Of a stretch of 64,000 bases of DNA, positions 1 through 8,074 are shown piece by piece. Each line of letters opens with the position of its first letter. Position 1 is the stretch's first letter. Source of the stretch: Syntrophaceae bacterium. GTDB taxonomy: Bacteria; Desulfobacterota; Syntrophia; Syntrophales; Smithellaceae. The notes beneath the pieces are model-generated. The model was not told the DNA's origin. It searched no databases and was given only the letters and a program-made list of their open reading frames with translations. The stretch lies in contig WRPE01000004.1 of assembly GCA_009773315.1 (NCBI GenBank), positions 29,261 to 93,260 of the forward strand, given 5' to 3'. Both the position numbers and the translations under genes were made by a program.

Positions 1-162
1 CAGATGTTCCGCAACTTTCCTGCCCAAGGGATCCAGATCAAATATATACGTTTCAAAATCAATATGGGACGCGGACTGCTCAATATCCTGCATCAGAGTC
101 GCATAGTACTCACCGGCTTCGGTAAAAACAGTTTCTTTGATCTTTATAATTTGCTGCGACAT
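1..162 (-). CDS. Phospholipase D/cardiolipin synthase-like protein, N-terminal fragment (runs off window)
   Basis: This is the first 54 codons of a gene reading leftwards out of the window, starting at an ATG whose complement is at 160-162. The visible peptide reads AGEYYATLMQDIEQSASHID followed by FETYIFDLDPLGRKVAEHL. This is the typical beginning of the first phospholipase-D domain of cardiolipin synthases: a helix, then a strand reading FETYIF, then D-x-x-G. The catalytic HKD motifs would lie beyond the window edge and cannot be seen. The family joins or hydrolyses phospholipid headgroups at the membrane. It lies 36 bp downstream of the HicB gene on the same strand. The family call is an inference from this short N-terminus; a helicase-associated or nuclease PLD protein is possible. 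Confidence 0.6.
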   Translation of the reverse strand, partial: MSQQIIKIKETVFTEAGEYYATLMQDIEQSASHIDFETYIFDLDPLGRKVAEHL

Positions 163-198
163 TGGGGGATGCCCTTAAGAAATAAAGTTGCTGTCCGC

Positions 199-540
199 TT
201 AATCCTCTTTGCCGTGCGGCTTTTTGCAGACTTCGGCAAGCCATGTGTTGACACTCTTTTTTTCGTGCCTGGCGACTAAGGTTAACACGCTATGAAGTGC
301 CGGACTGACACGCACAACTGCGCGGTCGTCAGAAGGCTTTTCCGGTTCTTCGTTTCTTTCGGCGCAACGATCAAGATAAGAGTCAACGGCTTTCTCAAAG
401 GCTTGCCTGATTTCCTTTACGGAATCACCCTGAAAAGTTATGGAATGACTCATGCCGGAAATACGGCCAATAAGACATTCGTCTTTGCCGTTGTATTCAA
501 TCTTTGCACAATAGCCTTTATAGGTCATTGGCTTGTCCAT
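199..540 (-). CDS. hicB: HicB-family antitoxin-like protein (orphan)
   Basis: A 113-residue protein with the HicB layout. The N-terminal partly degraded RNase-H-like fold starts TYKGYCAKIEYNGKDECLIG and contains GDSVKEIRQAFEKAVDSYL. The C-terminal ribbon-helix-helix segment contains VRVSPALHSVLTLVARHEKK. The start at 540 is preferred over a longer reading to 570 because GGAGGT sits 6 bases upstream. HicB proteins neutralise HicA mRNA interferases and repress their own operon. No HicA double-stranded-RNA-binding-domain toxin is readable in the 550 bp upstream, so this is either a solo antitoxin or a general RHH regulator. The truncated PLD gene follows 36 bp downstream. Confidence 0.75.
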   Translation of the reverse strand: MDKPMTYKGYCAKIEYNGKDECLIGRISGMSHSITFQGDSVKEIRQAFEKAVDSYLDRCAERNEEPEKPSDDRAVVRVSPALHSVLTLVARHEKKSVNTWLAEVCKKPHGKED

Positions 541-1097
541 GGTTTTACCTCCAGTTGTTCCGGGAATCACGCGCTGCCTTTACCTGGTATGGCCTGGTTA
601 CTTACCGGGGCGGGCACGGTGGAAGTCGTCGCGTAAATCGCTTTTTTTGATCCCTATTTGAACCGCATCGATCAATTCACAATCTGTCGCAGGACCGAAG
701 CTTCGATTTTTCGGCATTCCAAATTCCGGGGAGCAGGTTCGAAAAATATCGCGGTAATGATTTTGCGGTGTGTTCCTGCCCATGCTTTTTTATGATGCTA
801 AATACTAATTGTCAATGATTGAGGTGTGCGCAGTTTGGGAGTTGGAGACTGGATTGATATTTTGAAGTACGTCCCCTATTACATATTGCGGAACATCCCT
901 TGCTTATCATATTTTGTTTGTCAATATTTTTCTATGCTCGTTCTCGGTATCACGTATAGCAAGCTGAAATCCGTATTTGACAGAGCATGATATATGGTAT
1001 AACTTTCAAACGGTAATTCTCAGAATTTATATACATTCCTGGGTACTCGTGAAAGTGCAGAAGATTTCAGTTTATATCTACTGACGGTGATTTTTTT
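541..1097. other. Gene-poor gap of about 560 bp
   Basis: I see no convincing gene here. A 61-codon minus-strand reading at 598-783 has no ribosome binding site and no recognisable family. The stretch must hold the promoters of the divergent hicB (minus) and cyclase (plus) genes, but I could not assign -35/-10 boxes with confidence. Confidence 0.5.
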
Positions 1098-1883
1098 ATG
1101 ATACTCGATTCGATGAAGAACCTGTGTCAGGGTATCCAGGATCAAAGATTTATTGATACGATGATATTGGATCATCTCCTTTCCTTGGCTATGATTCAGG
1201 ATGATCAAATCCAGAAAAGGCTGCTGAAAGAATTGATCCGAGGGTACGTTCTTCTTGAAAAAAGAGTGGATGACCTGTTGAAGAACACGCTTCCGGAGGT
1301 GGTTGCCAATGAAATCAAATACAAAGGGCACTTTACACCTCGTTCTTACGACTGCACCATCATCTTTTTCGATATCGTAGAGTTTACCCACATGGCGGAA
1401 AAGATCCCCGGAAAACAGCTGATTGAACTGCTGAACATAATCTGCTTGGGGTTGGACGACCTGATTGCAAACAACCTCGGAACGAAGATCAAGACGATCG
1501 GCGACGCTTACATGGCCGTATTCGGTGCGCCTTGCAAATATGAGAATCATGCATTGATGGCTGTAAAAACCGGGCTGGGAGCGCTTAAGTTGGTCGATCT
1601 CTTCAACAGCCATTACGAGCAGAAGATAACAGTTCGCATCGGCATTCATACAGGCTCAGTCATAGCAGGCGTTATCGGAAAAGAGCGCATGCAATTCGAT
1701 ATTTTCGGTGACAACGTCAACATCGCATCGCGATATGAGTCATCCGGAATCGCGGGAAAGGTGAACGTCTCACAGGAGACATATCTCAGGACTCGCGATT
1801 TTTTCGAATATGAGGAAAGAGGAGATATTGCCCTAAAAAACAAAGGCAACATGAAGGCTTATATTACTGTGAGGGAACTCTAA
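1098..1883 (+). CDS. Class III adenylate cyclase (soluble, short N-terminal helix)
   Basis: A 261-residue protein that should make cAMP from ATP. Residues 1-80 are a helical linker ending in LLKNTLPEVVANEIK, the signalling helix usual before cyclase domains. Residues 84-261 are the catalytic domain. The metal-binding aspartates are D92 (FFDIVEF) and D136 (TIGDAYM). The substrate-selecting pair K132 and D201 is of the adenine (ATP) type, not the E/C pair of guanylate cyclases. The transition-state residues N208 and R212 in VNIASR are present at canonical spacing, so the enzyme looks active as a homodimer. There is no membrane segment and no attached sensor domain. Its stop codon overlaps the ATG of the next gene (TAATG), so the ODP protein is probably its partner or sensor. 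The ribosome binding site is weak. Confidence 0.87.
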   Translation: MILDSMKNLCQGIQDQRFIDTMILDHLLSLAMIQDDQIQKRLLKELIRGYVLLEKRVDDLLKNTLPEVVANEIKYKGHFTPRSYDCTIIFFDIVEFTHMAEKIPGKQLIELLNIICLGLDDLIANNLGTKIKTIGDAYMAVFGAPCKYENHALMAVKTGLGALKLVDLFNSHYEQKITVRIGIHTGSVIAGVIGKERMQFDIFGDNVNIASRYESSGIAGKVNVSQETYLRTRDFFEYEERGDIALKNKGNMKAYITVREL

Positions 1884-2695
1884 TGGAACCGATCAAACAA
1901 CATTACGACCATCCGGTCGAAATTGCGGATCATATCTTCTGGGTAGGTTTCCATGAAACAACATCAAATTTTCATTGCAATCCCTACCTCGTCGTGGAAG
2001 GGGATCAGGCAGTTTTAATCGATGCGGGAAGTCGCCCCGATTTTGCCCTTGTCATGATGAAGATCCTTCAGACGGGCATTTCTCCCGATAACATTGTGGC
2101 GTTGATCTATCAACACATTGATCCCGATTTGTGCGGTTCTCTATCCAACATGATCGATATCTGTACAAACCCTGCACTGAAGGTTCTTTCTGAGCCTCAA
2201 AATAACATGTTTATCAGCTATTACATCGAGAGGGAGAAGCGATCCTTGCTGACGTCAATCGATGACTACAGCGCAGGATTTCCTCTAGGCGGGAGGATGC
2301 TTAAGTTTTTTAAAACCCCTTATGCTCACAACGCGGGCAGTTTCGTCACCAGTGACGTAAAGACAAAAACCCTATTCACGAGCGATCTTTTCGGAAGCAT
2401 ATCGAAGCAATGGGAACTTTTTATTGAGCTTGTAAGTGACTGCCACACATGCACAGATTACAACCATTGTATCACCCTGAAAGAATATTGTCCCCTGCCG
2501 GATATCCTCGAATTTCATAAAAACGTTATGCCTTCAGAAAAGGCCCTTGAACATGCCATGAATGTCATCGGAAGCCTTGATATTGAAATGATCGCTCCGC
2601 AGCATGGGAGCATATTTTCAAACAAGAAGGATATACATTTCCTTATTGAACAGTTAAAGACACTCAAAGGGGTAGGAATCGACGGAATTTTATAG
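1883..2695 (+). CDS. ODP-type metallo-beta-lactamase-fold di-iron protein (flavodiiron-like, no flavodoxin domain)
   Basis: A 270-residue protein resembling the N-terminal di-iron domain of flavodiiron proteins and the ODP oxygen/NO-binding sensors. Visible ligands are H78-x-D80-x-D82 (YQHIDPD), H149 (PYAHNAG), D168 (FTSDLFG) and H241 (APQHGS), the set expected for a di-iron site. D80 replaces the usual glutamate and the following histidine is leucine; this histidine is not a ligand in some family members. There is no C-terminal flavodoxin domain, so it cannot act alone as a full NO/O2 reductase. A cysteine cluster at 187, 190, 196 and 203 is unusual. The start overlaps the cyclase stop, indicating translational coupling. 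I infer a sensor or regulator of the cyclase. Confidence 0.8.
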   Translation: MEPIKQHYDHPVEIADHIFWVGFHETTSNFHCNPYLVVEGDQAVLIDAGSRPDFALVMMKILQTGISPDNIVALIYQHIDPDLCGSLSNMIDICTNPALKVLSEPQNNMFISYYIEREKRSLLTSIDDYSAGFPLGGRMLKFFKTPYAHNAGSFVTSDVKTKTLFTSDLFGSISKQWELFIELVSDCHTCTDYNHCITLKEYCPLPDILEFHKNVMPSEKALEHAMNVIGSLDIEMIAPQHGSIFSNKKDIHFLIEQLKTLKGVGIDGIL

Positions 2696-2706
2696 AGATG
2701 ATATCT

Positions 2707-3189
2707 TTATGGATTTGATTTTATATCATTGATTTTTTTCTGTATTATCATTTTGTGATCATACGTCTGCAAAAGGATATTTTTCATCAGGGATTGATAT
2801 TCAATGTCGGTTGTTTTTACAATCTCAGCATAATGTGACTCCAAAATGGATTGTTCTGTATCCCTGGCGAGAATCAGTAATTTTTCGCGGGGGACTGCCC
2901 CTTCCTTCACTCTTTTTAGATTATCGTTTACTCCGGCAATCGCTGTATGGAGGGCTAAAAGGTTAAAAGGCCGTCCCACTTCAAAGACATTCTGTTTTTT
3001 TACAATGATCTCCCGCATCTTTTGAAGGTTTTCAGCATGCCGCAGCTCCGCATGGGCCAAGCTCTCCCAGATTGCCTGATCTTCCTTCCACGTATCAGCG
3101 CATTGTTTATAGAAGTCAGACAGAGCCAGTTCGTGTTGCATCATGGAATCGAGAACTTTTGCGATTTTATCAATATCGGTAATGTTCAT
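2707..3189 (-). CDS. Rubrerythrin-like ferritin-fold protein without rubredoxin domain
   Basis: A 160-residue, all-helical protein. Four helices carry the acid/histidine pattern of a ferritin-like di-iron site: E20 in MMQHELALSDFYK, the ExxH pair in AELRHAENL, the glutamates in DTEQSILESHYAEIV, and YDHKMII near the C-terminus. The rubredoxin iron centre of true rubrerythrins is absent. Such proteins handle peroxide or iron in anaerobes. It is convergent with, and 12 bp from, the ODP gene, so the two may share a terminator region but not a promoter. Assignment is from helix and residue pattern only; the exact activity is unknown. Confidence 0.72.
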   Translation of the reverse strand: MNITDIDKIAKVLDSMMQHELALSDFYKQCADTWKEDQAIWESLAHAELRHAENLQKMREIIVKKQNVFEVGRPFNLLALHTAIAGVNDNLKRVKEGAVPREKLLILARDTEQSILESHYAEIVKTTDIEYQSLMKNILLQTYDHKMIIQKKINDIKSNP

Positions 3190-3298
3190 TATAATTTTAT
3201 CCCTTCCTGATAAAGATTAAGATATCTCAATTCAGTTTTGAAATTATATGATAAATATGTCTTTTTTGCAAAACGGAATTAAGTTGATATTTATTTGT

Positions 3299-3935
3299 AA
3301 GGAAAAAAGGGGACGGTTCTAAAGGAAAAAAGGGGACGGTTCTATTTATTGACAACAACGCTCAGTTTGGGTAATAAAAGCTCATGCCAAGATCAGCAAG
3401 GATAGCGCCGAAAGAATTTGTCTATCATGCCCTGACCAGAGGAAATAATAAGCAGGATGTGTTTAAAGATGACGAAGATTTCAGAAAATACATCGAAATA
3501 CTCTGGAAGTATAAGAATCAATACAAGTTTAAGCTGTATCACTATGTTTTGATGTCCAACCATGTCCATCTGGTAATGGAAACCACACAAGAGGGTGGCG
3601 AGTTATTCCAGATCATGAAAGGGATCAACCTCTCCTATGCCCAACAGTACAAAAAGAAATACATTTATACAGGTCACTTCTGGCAGGACAGGTATAAGAG
3701 CATCATGATTTCCAAAGACGAGTATCTTCTGGCCTGCGGCAGCTACGTGGAATTGAACCCTGTTCGTGCCGGGATGGTGAAAAACCCGAAGGATTATCCA
3801 TGGAGCAGTTACGGGGTCAATGCTTACGGGAAAAAAGATGATTTAATCGATCAGCACATTATCTTTCATAAACTTTCGACGGACGAATCGGTTAGAAAAG
3901 AAGTCAGATGCTGAAAATAAATAGAACCGCGTCCC
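3299..3935 (+). mobile_element. RAYT/IS200-like element with flanking repeats
   Basis: A transposase gene is bracketed by an imperfect inverted repeat: GGGGACGGTTCTATTTATT at 3332-3350 and its near complement at 3916-3935, which has an extra CG. On the left, a 22-bp unit beginning AAGGAAAAAAGGGGACGG is present twice in tandem (3299-3320 and 3322-3343). The stop codon of the transposase lies just inside the right repeat. A related GGGGACGG motif occurs alone near 16064. Boundaries are my estimate; no target duplication is obvious. Confidence 0.6.
3384..3914 (+). CDS. REP-associated tyrosine transposase (RAYT, Y1_Tnp family)
   Basis: A 176-residue member of the IS200/IS605-like Y1 transposase family. 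It shows the single-stranded-DNA endonuclease HUH motif H-V-H in MSNHVHLVME, the conserved GHFWQDRYKSI block, and the C-terminal YVELNPVRAGMV and DYPWSSY blocks typical of RAYTs. Family members nick DNA at hairpins and are thought to spread REP repeats. The length is normal and the frame is open, so it may be functional. It is monocistronic, 138 bp upstream of the CoA-transferase operon. The double-hairpin repeats elsewhere in this window (39032, 53386, 54474) are candidate substrates, but that link is only inference. Confidence 0.87.
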   Translation: MPRSARIAPKEFVYHALTRGNNKQDVFKDDEDFRKYIEILWKYKNQYKFKLYHYVLMSNHVHLVMETTQEGGELFQIMKGINLSYAQQYKKKYIYTGHFWQDRYKSIMISKDEYLLACGSYVELNPVRAGMVKNPKDYPWSSYGVNAYGKKDDLIDQHIIFHKLSTDESVRKEVRC

Positions 3936-4027
3936 TGATTTCACCCATCCCTTACCCCCGGGCCATCACGGTCATGATCAAGCCCTGGAGCTTGGGTATA
4001 TAGAATTGTGCAAAAGGAGGAATTATC

Positions 4028-5089
4028 ATGTCAACAGCAGGGTCATCCAAGGTGATGACCACCAAAGAGGCAATCGGCCGGTTCGTCCATGACGGCGACA
4101 GCGTGATCACCGGCAACTACACGGAGGGCATGCCCATGAGCATGATCTTCGAGCTCATCCGCCAGCGGAAAAAGAACCTCACCTATTACAGCCAATCCGG
4201 CTCCATCGATGCGGAGTTCCTCGTGGCCGGCGACTGCGTGGACAGGATGTGTTCGGCCTTCATCCATAAGTGGGCCGGCCGCGGCTTCGGCAGCATGGTC
4301 GAACGCTATCAGCGGGCAGGAAAGCTCCTGGTGGAAGATTATACGAACTTCACCTACAATGCGCGCCTCGCCGCCGGCGCCTTCGGCTACTCCTTCATGC
4401 CCGTTCTCCCGGCGATCATGGACTCGGATGTCTTCAAGGTCCGGAACTCCGGCTACATGGGTGAAAAGAAGTTCGACGTCGTCAAGTGCCCTTTTACGGG
4501 CCGGGAGATCCCCGTGGTCCCCGCGGCGAATCCCGACGTCTGCCTGCTCCATGTCCAGCGTGCCGACAGGAAGGGCAACGCCCAGCATTGGGGCGGTTTA
4601 GGCTCCACGGTCCATGCCTGCCTGGCGAGCAAGACCATCATCGTTTCCTGCGAGGAGTTGGTGGACTACGACATCATCAAATCGAGCCCCCACCACACGA
4701 TCGTTCCCGCATTCCGGGTCAGCGCCGTGATTGAGGAGCCTTACGGGTGCCACCCCTGTGATCTTCCGGGATACTCGAATCCCGACCGGCCCATGTACAG
4801 CCTGATCAACAGCGCCTTCTACTGTGAGGACGGACTGAAGTCCCTGTTGGACGAATGGGTATATGGGCTCCCGGACCGCAATGCCTATATCCGCCATTAT
4901 ATTGACCTCTTCGGCCAGGATACCCTGAACCGCTACCGTGCCCGGTCCTACTACTCGGCACCGGCGGACTACGGGGTGGCGTTTGAATCGGCGTGGGACG
5001 CCAATGGCCGATCCATCGACCTCGGGGTCGATATGGAGGGTCTGGTACAGTTGATCGAGGAAAAGGGGGAATTGGTCTATGTTAAGTAA
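4028..5089 (+). CDS. gctA: Glutaconate CoA-transferase-like, subunit A
   Basis: A 353-residue alpha subunit of a family I CoA transferase, close in layout to glutaconate CoA-transferase GctA. Features include an early GDSVITGNYTEGMPMSMI segment, HVQRADRKGNAQHWG (the family's R-A-D-x-x-GN signature), and a long C-terminus. It forms the CoA-ester exchange enzyme together with the next gene. The start follows a strong AAAGGAGGAATTATC. The two genes overlap by 11 bp. The acid substrate cannot be told from sequence; glutaconate, 3-oxoacids and ring-opened aromatic or steroid acids are all handled by relatives. Base composition here is visibly richer in G+C than in the flanking repeats. Confidence 0.82.
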   Translation: MSTAGSSKVMTTKEAIGRFVHDGDSVITGNYTEGMPMSMIFELIRQRKKNLTYYSQSGSIDAEFLVAGDCVDRMCSAFIHKWAGRGFGSMVERYQRAGKLLVEDYTNFTYNARLAAGAFGYSFMPVLPAIMDSDVFKVRNSGYMGEKKFDVVKCPFTGREIPVVPAANPDVCLLHVQRADRKGNAQHWGGLGSTVHACLASKTIIVSCEELVDYDIIKSSPHHTIVPAFRVSAVIEEPYGCHPCDLPGYSNPDRPMYSLINSAFYCEDGLKSLLDEWVYGLPDRNAYIRHYIDLFGQDTLNRYRARSYYSAPADYGVAFESAWDANGRSIDLGVDMEGLVQLIEEKGELVYVK

Positions 5090-5909
5090 GAAAATCACGA
5101 AACAGGAACTCCTGGTCGTCACGGCGGCACGGGAAATCAAGAACGGCGATGTCGCGGTTCTGGGCATCGGCCTCCCGATTCTGGCGGGCGCCGTGGCAAA
5201 GCAGACCCACGCCCCGGATGCTGTGCTGATGATGGAGTCGGGAATCATCGATTTCGAGCCCCGAGTCCTGCCCGCAAACGTTGCCGACGCCACTTGCACA
5301 AGGGGCTATGGGTATGCCACCGATCTGTTCAGCGTGTTCACGACGATCACCTATGCGGGCTATCTGGACAAGGCCTTCCTGGGGGTGGCCCAGATCGATA
5401 AATACGGGAACATCAACACCTCCTACCTGGGCAAGCCGCCCGAGGCCGAACGCATTACCGCCGCTGGCGGGGCGCCGGAATTCTTCGCCTACGCCAAGGA
5501 GTCGATCCTGACCATGAAGGGGAAGGGTTTTGTCGAGAAATTGCCCTATTTTACATCGCCCGGTTATCTTGGGGGCGGCGACGAGCGGGAGAGATCGGGC
5601 CGCTACACTCCAGGCTCGGGACCCCGCATGCTCATCACAGGTAAGGGGATCTTCAAGTTCGATCCGGTAACCAGAGAGATGTACCTGGACGCGCTCTTTC
5701 CCGGGATTAACGTGGAGTCGGTCCGGGCGGACGTCCCTTGGGACCTCAAGATGGCGGATACGCTCCATGCTTTCCCCATTCCCACAGACGAGGAGATCGA
5801 TTTCCTGCGCAAGCTGTCTCCCATAAGCGCCTTCCCCGTCACCATGGGCTACCAGCTCTCCGCGGCCTACCACAATTCGGAAAGAGAGAAGAAGGCCACC
5901 TGTCGCTGA
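5079..5909 (+). CDS. gctB: Glutaconate CoA-transferase-like, subunit B
   Basis: A 276-residue beta subunit overlapping gctA by 11 bp. The catalytic glutamate that forms the glutamyl-CoA thioester intermediate in GctB aligns with E53 in LMMESGIIDFEP. The family blocks KNGDVAVLGIGLPILAG, GVAQIDKYGNINTSY and YFTSPGYLGGG are all present. Retention of the glutamate argues for a true transferase. Relatives such as IpdAB instead hydrolyse ring C-C bonds, so substrate and reaction remain open. The pair is convergent with the sigma-54 regulator, and a long stem-loop separates them. Confidence 0.84.
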   Translation: MLSKKITKQELLVVTAAREIKNGDVAVLGIGLPILAGAVAKQTHAPDAVLMMESGIIDFEPRVLPANVADATCTRGYGYATDLFSVFTTITYAGYLDKAFLGVAQIDKYGNINTSYLGKPPEAERITAAGGAPEFFAYAKESILTMKGKGFVEKLPYFTSPGYLGGGDERERSGRYTPGSGPRMLITGKGIFKFDPVTREMYLDALFPGINVESVRADVPWDLKMADTLHAFPIPTDEEIDFLRKLSPISAFPVTMGYQLSAAYHNSEREKKATCR

Positions 5910-5978
5910 AACGCGGGCAGTCAGGATTCGCCAGGACCGGTTCTGCATCGTCCTGCGGTGAGCGGTGAGCCACCGTGA

Positions 5979-6025
5979 ATCAAACGAAAGGCCGGAGCGG
6001 AGAACGCCCCGGCCTTTCGTTTGAT
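5979..6025. terminator. Long perfect stem-loop between convergent genes
   Basis: A 17-bp perfect inverted repeat (ATCAAACGAAAGGCCGG at 5979-5995, complement at 6009-6025) with a 13-base loop. It lies between gctB (plus) and the sigma-54 regulator (minus). There is no clean U-run after the stem on either strand, though the stem is A/T-ended, so bidirectional termination is likely but not certain. Confidence 0.65.
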
Positions 6026-6250
6026 CCACCAAAGGCACGCTATTCCTTTCTTTTGAAAACGTCCCGGATTTCCCTACCCCTCCAAATTTTATGTTGGTAA
6101 AAGCAGCTTAACCGGATGTCCGTTTTTACTTGACCGGATCACTTCAGATCTTGAGGTAAAATATATTGCCGGGAATCCGAATAGTGGCGAAGAGAAAAAA
6201 GGAGATTGAAGGGGTGTATTTGTCCATCACTTGAACACAAAATAAACTTC

Positions 6251-7774
6251 TCAATTTTTACTAAAGCGCCTTCCGTAATCGATCCCGAGTTTGGACATTC
6301 TTTTTCTCAGCGTGCTGGGATTGACCCCGAGCAGTTGCGCTGCGCCATCGGGTCCGTGAACTCTGCCGCGCGTCGACTCAAGCACTTTTCTGATGTGGCT
6401 CGCAACGACCGCGTCTAAATTTGTTGATTCTTCACCAGCCCCTGACGGGCGGGTGTTCCTGTCCGATTTCTTCGGGATAAGCGCATCGGCAACGACCAGT
6501 GGTTCTCCTCTGTTCAAAATCAGGGCGCGTTCGATGACATTCTCCAGCTCCCTTACATTGCCGGGCCAGTCATATTCGAGCAGTCGATTGATGGTTCCGG
6601 AGGCTAGCACCGGCTGCCGGGCAAGCTTCATATCCCGGGATTTCTTAAGCAGGAAGTAATCGACAAACTCGGGAATGTCGGATTTTCTCTCCCGCAGCGG
6701 TGGGATAAGAATGGGAAAGACGTTCAGGCGAAACCACAGGTCCCGGCGAAACCGGTTTTCCCGCGCCATGTCCTCCAGGTTTCTGTTCGTGGCCGTAATC
6801 AAGCGGATGTCCACCGGCACCGCTTTTGAGCCGCCTACCCTTTCAATCTCTTTTTCCTGCAGCACACGCAGCATCCGGACCTGAGCCTGAGGGAGGAGCT
6901 CGCCCACTTCGTCGAGAAAAATCGTCCCTCCGTGGGCGCGCTCGAAACGTCCCCTCTTCTGACCATCCGCTCCGGTGAAGGCGCCCTTTTCATGTCCGAA
7001 TAGTTCGCTGTCCAGAAGCGTATCGGGAATGGCGCCGCAATTCACTTTGATGAAGGATCCGCCCCTGCGCTGGGAGACATAATGGATGGCATTGGCGATC
7101 ACGTCCTTGCCCGCGCCGGTTTCCCCCAGAAGCAGCACGGGGCTGGTAAGCGGCGCAACCTGCCGGACCATCGCCATAATATCTTTCAATCCGGAGTTCT
7201 CGCCGATGATTTTGTCGCCATAGATATCCCGCAGCTCTTTCTGCAGATAGCGGTTGTCATCCGCCAGCCGGTCTTTGAGATTGGACAGCTCGCGATGTTT
7301 CAAAGCATTGTCCAGCGCGATGGTAAAGGGTTCGGCGACCAGCGACAGCAAGTGCGCATGATCCTCACGATATTTGTTTTTACCATCGGCCCGCATCGAC
7401 AAGGCGCCGCCCCTGTCCTCGGCCATCATCAGATAAAGAAGCATCACGGAAGAGTCCGACGGTTTTCCCCGGCGTATCATTGTTTTGATGAGAAGATCGC
7501 GCTCCGGATGATTGATGATCTTTACCGTCTCCGGCGACTCTTCCAATTTTCCAAGCAGGGGGGTGACTTTATCGACGGCAAAGCTTCCGGAAGCGCTGAC
7601 GCGGGCGATGGTGCGCATAGCGCCAAGCCCCGGCTCATAAAGATGGAGCCCCATGGCATCAAGCGGAATGAATTCCCGCAAATACTCAAAAGCCCTGGCC
7701 AGGGCCGTCTTGATATCCAGCGAGCCGCATACTCTTGTGGTCACTTCCCTGAAAAAAACGTTTTCATCGATCAT
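6251..7774 (-). CDS. Sigma-54-dependent transcriptional activator with GAF sensor domain
   Basis: A 507-residue NtrC-type activator. Residues 1-170 resemble a GAF sensor domain. Residues about 190-420 are the AAA+ domain, with Walker A GETGAGKD at 217-224 and the sigma-54 contact loop GAFTGA at 264-269. The C-terminus carries a Fis-type helix-turn-helix (AAQLLGVNPSTLRKRMSKLG). The start at 7774 has GGAGG 6 bases upstream. A longer reading to 7903 would translate the operator repeats and is rejected. There is no receiver domain, so it probably responds to a small molecule. It is divergent from the flavoenzyme operon, whose upstream region has a sigma-54 promoter and three palindromes, so it is very likely the activator of that operon. 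Confidence 0.9.
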   Translation of the reverse strand: MIDENVFFREVTTRVCGSLDIKTALARAFEYLREFIPLDAMGLHLYEPGLGAMRTIARVSASGSFAVDKVTPLLGKLEESPETVKIINHPERDLLIKTMIRRGKPSDSSVMLLYLMMAEDRGGALSMRADGKNKYREDHAHLLSLVAEPFTIALDNALKHRELSNLKDRLADDNRYLQKELRDIYGDKIIGENSGLKDIMAMVRQVAPLTSPVLLLGETGAGKDVIANAIHYVSQRRGGSFIKVNCGAIPDTLLDSELFGHEKGAFTGADGQKRGRFERAHGGTIFLDEVGELLPQAQVRMLRVLQEKEIERVGGSKAVPVDIRLITATNRNLEDMARENRFRRDLWFRLNVFPILIPPLRERKSDIPEFVDYFLLKKSRDMKLARQPVLASGTINRLLEYDWPGNVRELENVIERALILNRGEPLVVADALIPKKSDRNTRPSGAGEESTNLDAVVASHIRKVLESTRGRVHGPDGAAQLLGVNPSTLRKRMSKLGIDYGRRFSKN

Positions 7775-7843
7775 CCTGGTCCTCCGCACATGGAAATGCA
7801 TCCGCCCTTCCGGGAGGATTAATCGTTTAGTCTTTATCACGGC

Positions 7844-7904
7844 TTGCCCCATTGGGCAATTTTTTTGCTCCATAGGACAATAATTTATTGCACCATAGGG
7901 CAAT
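7844..7904 (+). promoter_or_regulatory. Three palindromic upstream activator sites
   Basis: Three copies of a 17-bp imperfect palindrome of the form TTGCnCCATnGGnCAAT occur at 7844-7860, 7865-7881 and 7888-7904. They are spaced 21 and 23 bp apart, about two helical turns. They lie 50-110 bp upstream of the sigma-54 promoter and next to the activator gene, the usual place for an enhancer of an NtrC-type protein. That this activator binds here is inference. Confidence 0.75.
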
Positions 7905-7954
7905 TGGCGGAATGAAAATCAACAAACATTCTGGAATGACTTGATTTTTATTAT

Positions 7955-7970
7955 GGCATGGATATCGCTA
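7955..7970 (+). promoter_or_regulatory. Sigma-54 (-24/-12) promoter
   Basis: TGGCATGGATATCGCT matches the consensus TGGCAYRNNNNTTGCW at all fixed positions but one (C for T in the -12 box), with exact spacing of the GG and GC dinucleotides. It drives the operon starting at 8171, leaving a leader of about 190 bases. Confidence 0.75.
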
Positions 7971-7990
7971 GTATTCCGCCAATGAAGTAA

Positions 7991-8074
7991 TGTCATTTCG
8001 ACCCTCATTCTGGGGGCAAGACCGCAGGAAGAAATCTAAGATTTCTCAGTCGTCAAAACTCCTTCGAAATGACA
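7991..8074. repeat. MITE/REP-like palindromic repeat in the operon leader
   Basis: An 84-bp element with terminal inverted repeats TGTCATTTCG (7991-8000) and CGAAATGACA (8065-8074) and a central palindrome AGAAATCTAAGATTTCT (8030-8046). A related element lies at 56104-56175. It sits between the sigma-54 promoter and the first gene and would be transcribed as a hairpin leader. Confidence 0.65.

Noticed and set aside
598..783. A 61-codon minus-strand reading upstream of hicB, tested as a HicA toxin
   Set aside because: No HicA motifs (G-SHH, KxLKxxG), no ribosome site and no similarity I recognise; likely chance.
5082..6038. Long minus-strand readings antisense to gctAB (up to 318 codons)
   Set aside because: They lie opposite well-identified CoA-transferase genes, have low-complexity arginine/glycine-rich translations and no domain; frame shadows of G+C-rich coding DNA.
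7774..7903. A 43-residue N-terminal extension of the sigma-54 activator
   Set aside because: It would translate the three palindromic operator repeats, and the downstream ATG has a proper GGAGG site.
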